Assembly (NCBI RefSeq): GCF_030690725.1
Contig: NZ_JAUYGD010000004.1
Location: 53,327-117,326 of the forward strand
Length of the DNA stretch: 64,000 nucleotides
Direction: 5' to 3'
DNA from: Pseudomonas sp.
Lineage (GTDB): Bacteria; Pseudomonadota; Gammaproteobacteria; Pseudomonadales; Pseudomonadaceae
Below, piece after piece: positions 62,388 through 64,000 of the stretch (position 1 is its first letter; each line of letters begins with the position of its first letter). The position numbers and the translations under genes are program-made. The notes under the pieces were generated by a model. The model worked only from the letters and a program-made list of their open reading frames with translations, did not search any database and was not told the DNA's origin.

Positions 62388-63992
62388 TCAGTGCACGCTT
62401 GGCGCCAGGGCGTTTATCAGGCGGGCGTCACGCGCATAGATATCCGGGTAGTAGCGCAGGGCTCCGCCCTTTGTGGCTTCGGCGGTCCAGTAGGCAATCA
62501 GCAGCGGCGCCGGGTGTTGCAGGCGGTACTGCTGCGTCTCGCCGCTGGCGATGCGCGTCTGCACGCTACTCAGCTCATCCGGGCTGAGCAGCCAGGCGAG
62601 CAGGGTGTCGACGGCTTCGACCCTTACGCAGCCCGAGCTGAAGGCGCGCGGCGCCTTGCTGAACAGCTGCTGGCTGGGAGTGTCGTGTAAATAAACCGCA
62701 AATGGATTGTCGAAGCGCACGGCAACGCGGCCGAGTGGGTTATGGCTGCCGGCCGACTGGCGCAGGCGAATCGGTCCGGGGTTGTCCCAGTCGATGCTGT
62801 GCGGGTCGAGCAGGTTGCCGTCGCGGTCGAGTACGCTCATCTGCTGGCGTTCCAGGTAGCTGATGTCGTCGCGAATGGCCGGCAATTTGTCTTCGCGCAG
62901 GATGGTCGGCGGCACTGTCCAAGTCGGGTTGAGGGTCAGCCGCACAATGCTGGAGGCGAGCAGCGGCGTTTGCCGTTCGGCGCGGCCGACCTGGGTACGG
63001 CTGCGCCAAAGCAGCTGGTTATCGCGCTGCACCTGGATTTCGGCGGCGGCGACATTGATCAGTATTTCGGCATCACCCATGGTGTCGGCCAGCCAGCGCA
63101 AGCGTTCAAGATTGGCGCGCAGCTGCTCACGGCGCGTCTGTGCGCTGATATTCAGCTCGGTCAGGCTGGCGGGGCCGAGAATGCCATCCGGGTTAAGGCC
63201 GTGGTCGCGCTGAAAATTCTCCAGGGCACTTTGCGTGGCCAGGTCGTAGGTGCTGCCCAGCTCTTCCAGCGGTGCAGCCAGGTAGCCCTGGGCGATTAAT
63301 CGTGTGCGCAATGCTGGCAGTCGCGCATCCTTACCGCCGGGTTTGAGCTGTGGGCCGCTGGCGAGCGTCGTCCACTCCTGTAGCGGCTGTAGGCGTTGTT
63401 GCGCATAAGCGTTACGCAGCCGCTGGTATTGCACGGTAGCCGGCCGCGCACTGGTAAAGGCCAGGGCCGGTGTGTGCAGATGCAGCAGGGCCAGCGAGAG
63501 GGTCGCCAGTTGCGGGTCCGGGTTGGTCTGCCCAGGCGCCTGCCACAGTGGTTCCAGGCGCTGTTGCAGCAAACGGCCGCGACGCAGGTGCAGCAGGGCC
63601 TGCAGGTAGCTGTGGCTGGTCAGCAGTTCGGCGCAGTCGCGCTGCTCGGCGAAGCTTTCCGCAATCAGGCTGGGCAGCAGATAGTCGTTGGGCTGCAGAC
63701 CGTCATCGGCCAATTGCGCCAGCTGTTCGCGCAATTGCAGCAGTTGTTCGCTGCTCTGCCAGGCCGGTTGGCCGTCGCGTTGCGCATAAAAAGCGTGCAG
63801 CAGGCGCTGAGCATTCTCGTCTAGGCTTGTCGGTAATGGGCTGCAGTGCTGCGTTAGTTGGGCCAGCAATGGGCGCAGATCGGCGCTGGTGGCAAAGGGC
63901 GCGTCGGCGGCATTGGCGACCAATGGCAGGCTGAGCAGAGCGGCGCTCAGGTAGAGTGTGCGTTTTTTGAACAATCTACTGCTCCATTCCAT
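62388..63992 (-). CDS. L,D-transpeptidase (YcbB/LdtD-like)
   Basis: A 534-residue periplasmic enzyme that makes 3-3 peptidoglycan cross-links or attaches lipoproteins. A signal peptide (LYLSAALLSLPLVANA) is followed by a scaffold domain, a peptidoglycan-binding domain near 230-285 (FQRDHGLNPDGILGPASLTE) and the YkuD catalytic domain near 305-480. The catalytic H436 (VYLHDTPSQQ) and C455 (SSGCVRVEAVD) are in place. An in-frame stop two codons upstream of the ATG fixes the start, so the gene is complete although it touches the window edge. Confidence 0.94.
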   Translation of the reverse strand: MEWSSRLFKKRTLYLSAALLSLPLVANAADAPFATSADLRPLLAQLTQHCSPLPTSLDENAQRLLHAFYAQRDGQPAWQSSEQLLQLREQLAQLADDGLQPNDYLLPSLIAESFAEQRDCAELLTSHSYLQALLHLRRGRLLQQRLEPLWQAPGQTNPDPQLATLSLALLHLHTPALAFTSARPATVQYQRLRNAYAQQRLQPLQEWTTLASGPQLKPGGKDARLPALRTRLIAQGYLAAPLEELGSTYDLATQSALENFQRDHGLNPDGILGPASLTELNISAQTRREQLRANLERLRWLADTMGDAEILINVAAAEIQVQRDNQLLWRSRTQVGRAERQTPLLASSIVRLTLNPTWTVPPTILREDKLPAIRDDISYLERQQMSVLDRDGNLLDPHSIDWDNPGPIRLRQSAGSHNPLGRVAVRFDNPFAVYLHDTPSQQLFSKAPRAFSSGCVRVEAVDTLLAWLLSPDELSSVQTRIASGETQQYRLQHPAPLLIAYWTAEATKGGALRYYPDIYARDARLINALAPSVH

Positions 63993-64000
63993 GGGCTAAG

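Overview
The window reads as chromosome of a Pseudomonas-type gammaproteobacterium. It is GC-rich, with strong G/C third-position bias that throws long antisense open frames over nearly every gene. Gene content and order also match what I remember of P. aeruginosa: aguBA, gshA, tex, ompR-envZ, rimBK, hslR, hslO, pckA, then LysR / 3-hydroxyacyl-CoA dehydrogenase / acyl-CoA dehydrogenase / Fe-alcohol dehydrogenase / thioesterase, fdhF-like-fdhD, nudE-cysQ, fabY, fbpAB and gcvTH. This synteny is from memory and was not searched. I see no rRNA, tRNA, CRISPR array, insertion sequence or prophage. Most of the window is core genome, with odd material confined to intergenic spaces and a few accessory genes.

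Layout. 0-5 kb: the end of a chemoreceptor, agmatine breakdown (aguA, aguB) with a repeated AT-rich control region, a small Rmf/CrpP-like protein and gshA. 5-17.5 kb: tex, the OmpR/EnvZ two-component pair, a 1256-residue MASE1-PAS-GGDEF-EAL protein facing the ribosome-modifying rimB-rimK pair, Hsp15, a PAP2 phosphatase and Hsp33. 17.5-20 kb: pckA, then about 750 bases with no intact gene but remnants of a minus-strand one. 20-29 kb: RecQ-like helicase, a fungal-type cytosine deaminase, a four-gene Mla-like lipid transporter, a DHH phosphoesterase, a cupin, a lipoprotein and a methyltransferase. 29-38 kb: nitroreductase, a Baeyer-Villiger-type monooxygenase, a 59-residue orphan, then a second-messenger cluster (periplasm-sensing GGDEF-EAL, CHASE2 adenylate cyclase, FecR-like partner, secreted cupredoxin-like protein). 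38-51.5 kb: a LysR-controlled fatty-acid/alcohol oxidation operon, a glycine-zipper protein with a Lys/His tail, a molybdopterin oxidoreductase with FdhD, LysM protein, HAD phosphatase, NudE and CysQ. 51.7-64 kb: FabY, an acyl-CoA synthetase, a ferric-iron ABC transporter without ATPase, gcvT-gcvH without gcvP, a GNAT/NfeD/stomatin operon and an L,D-transpeptidase.

Shared themes. Proteostasis and ribosome state recur (Hsp15, Hsp33, RimB/RimK, Tex, Rmf-like protein). So does nucleotide signalling: two GGDEF-EAL proteins, one adenylate cyclase, CysQ and NudE. Cell-envelope upkeep is covered by EnvZ/OmpR, the Mla-like system, stomatin/NfeD and the L,D-transpeptidase. Acyl-CoA metabolism is covered by FabY and the beta-oxidation operon.

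The observations I rate highest are: two copies of a long palindromic intergenic element (about 17.5 and 32.0 kb) whose arms differ in sequence yet stay self-complementary; a LOV-like PAS domain whose photoactive cysteine position holds tryptophan (residue 363 of the 9.8-13.5 kb protein); the four-gene signalling cluster at 32-38 kb; and a decayed or unconventional minus-strand locus at 19.5-20.0 kb.
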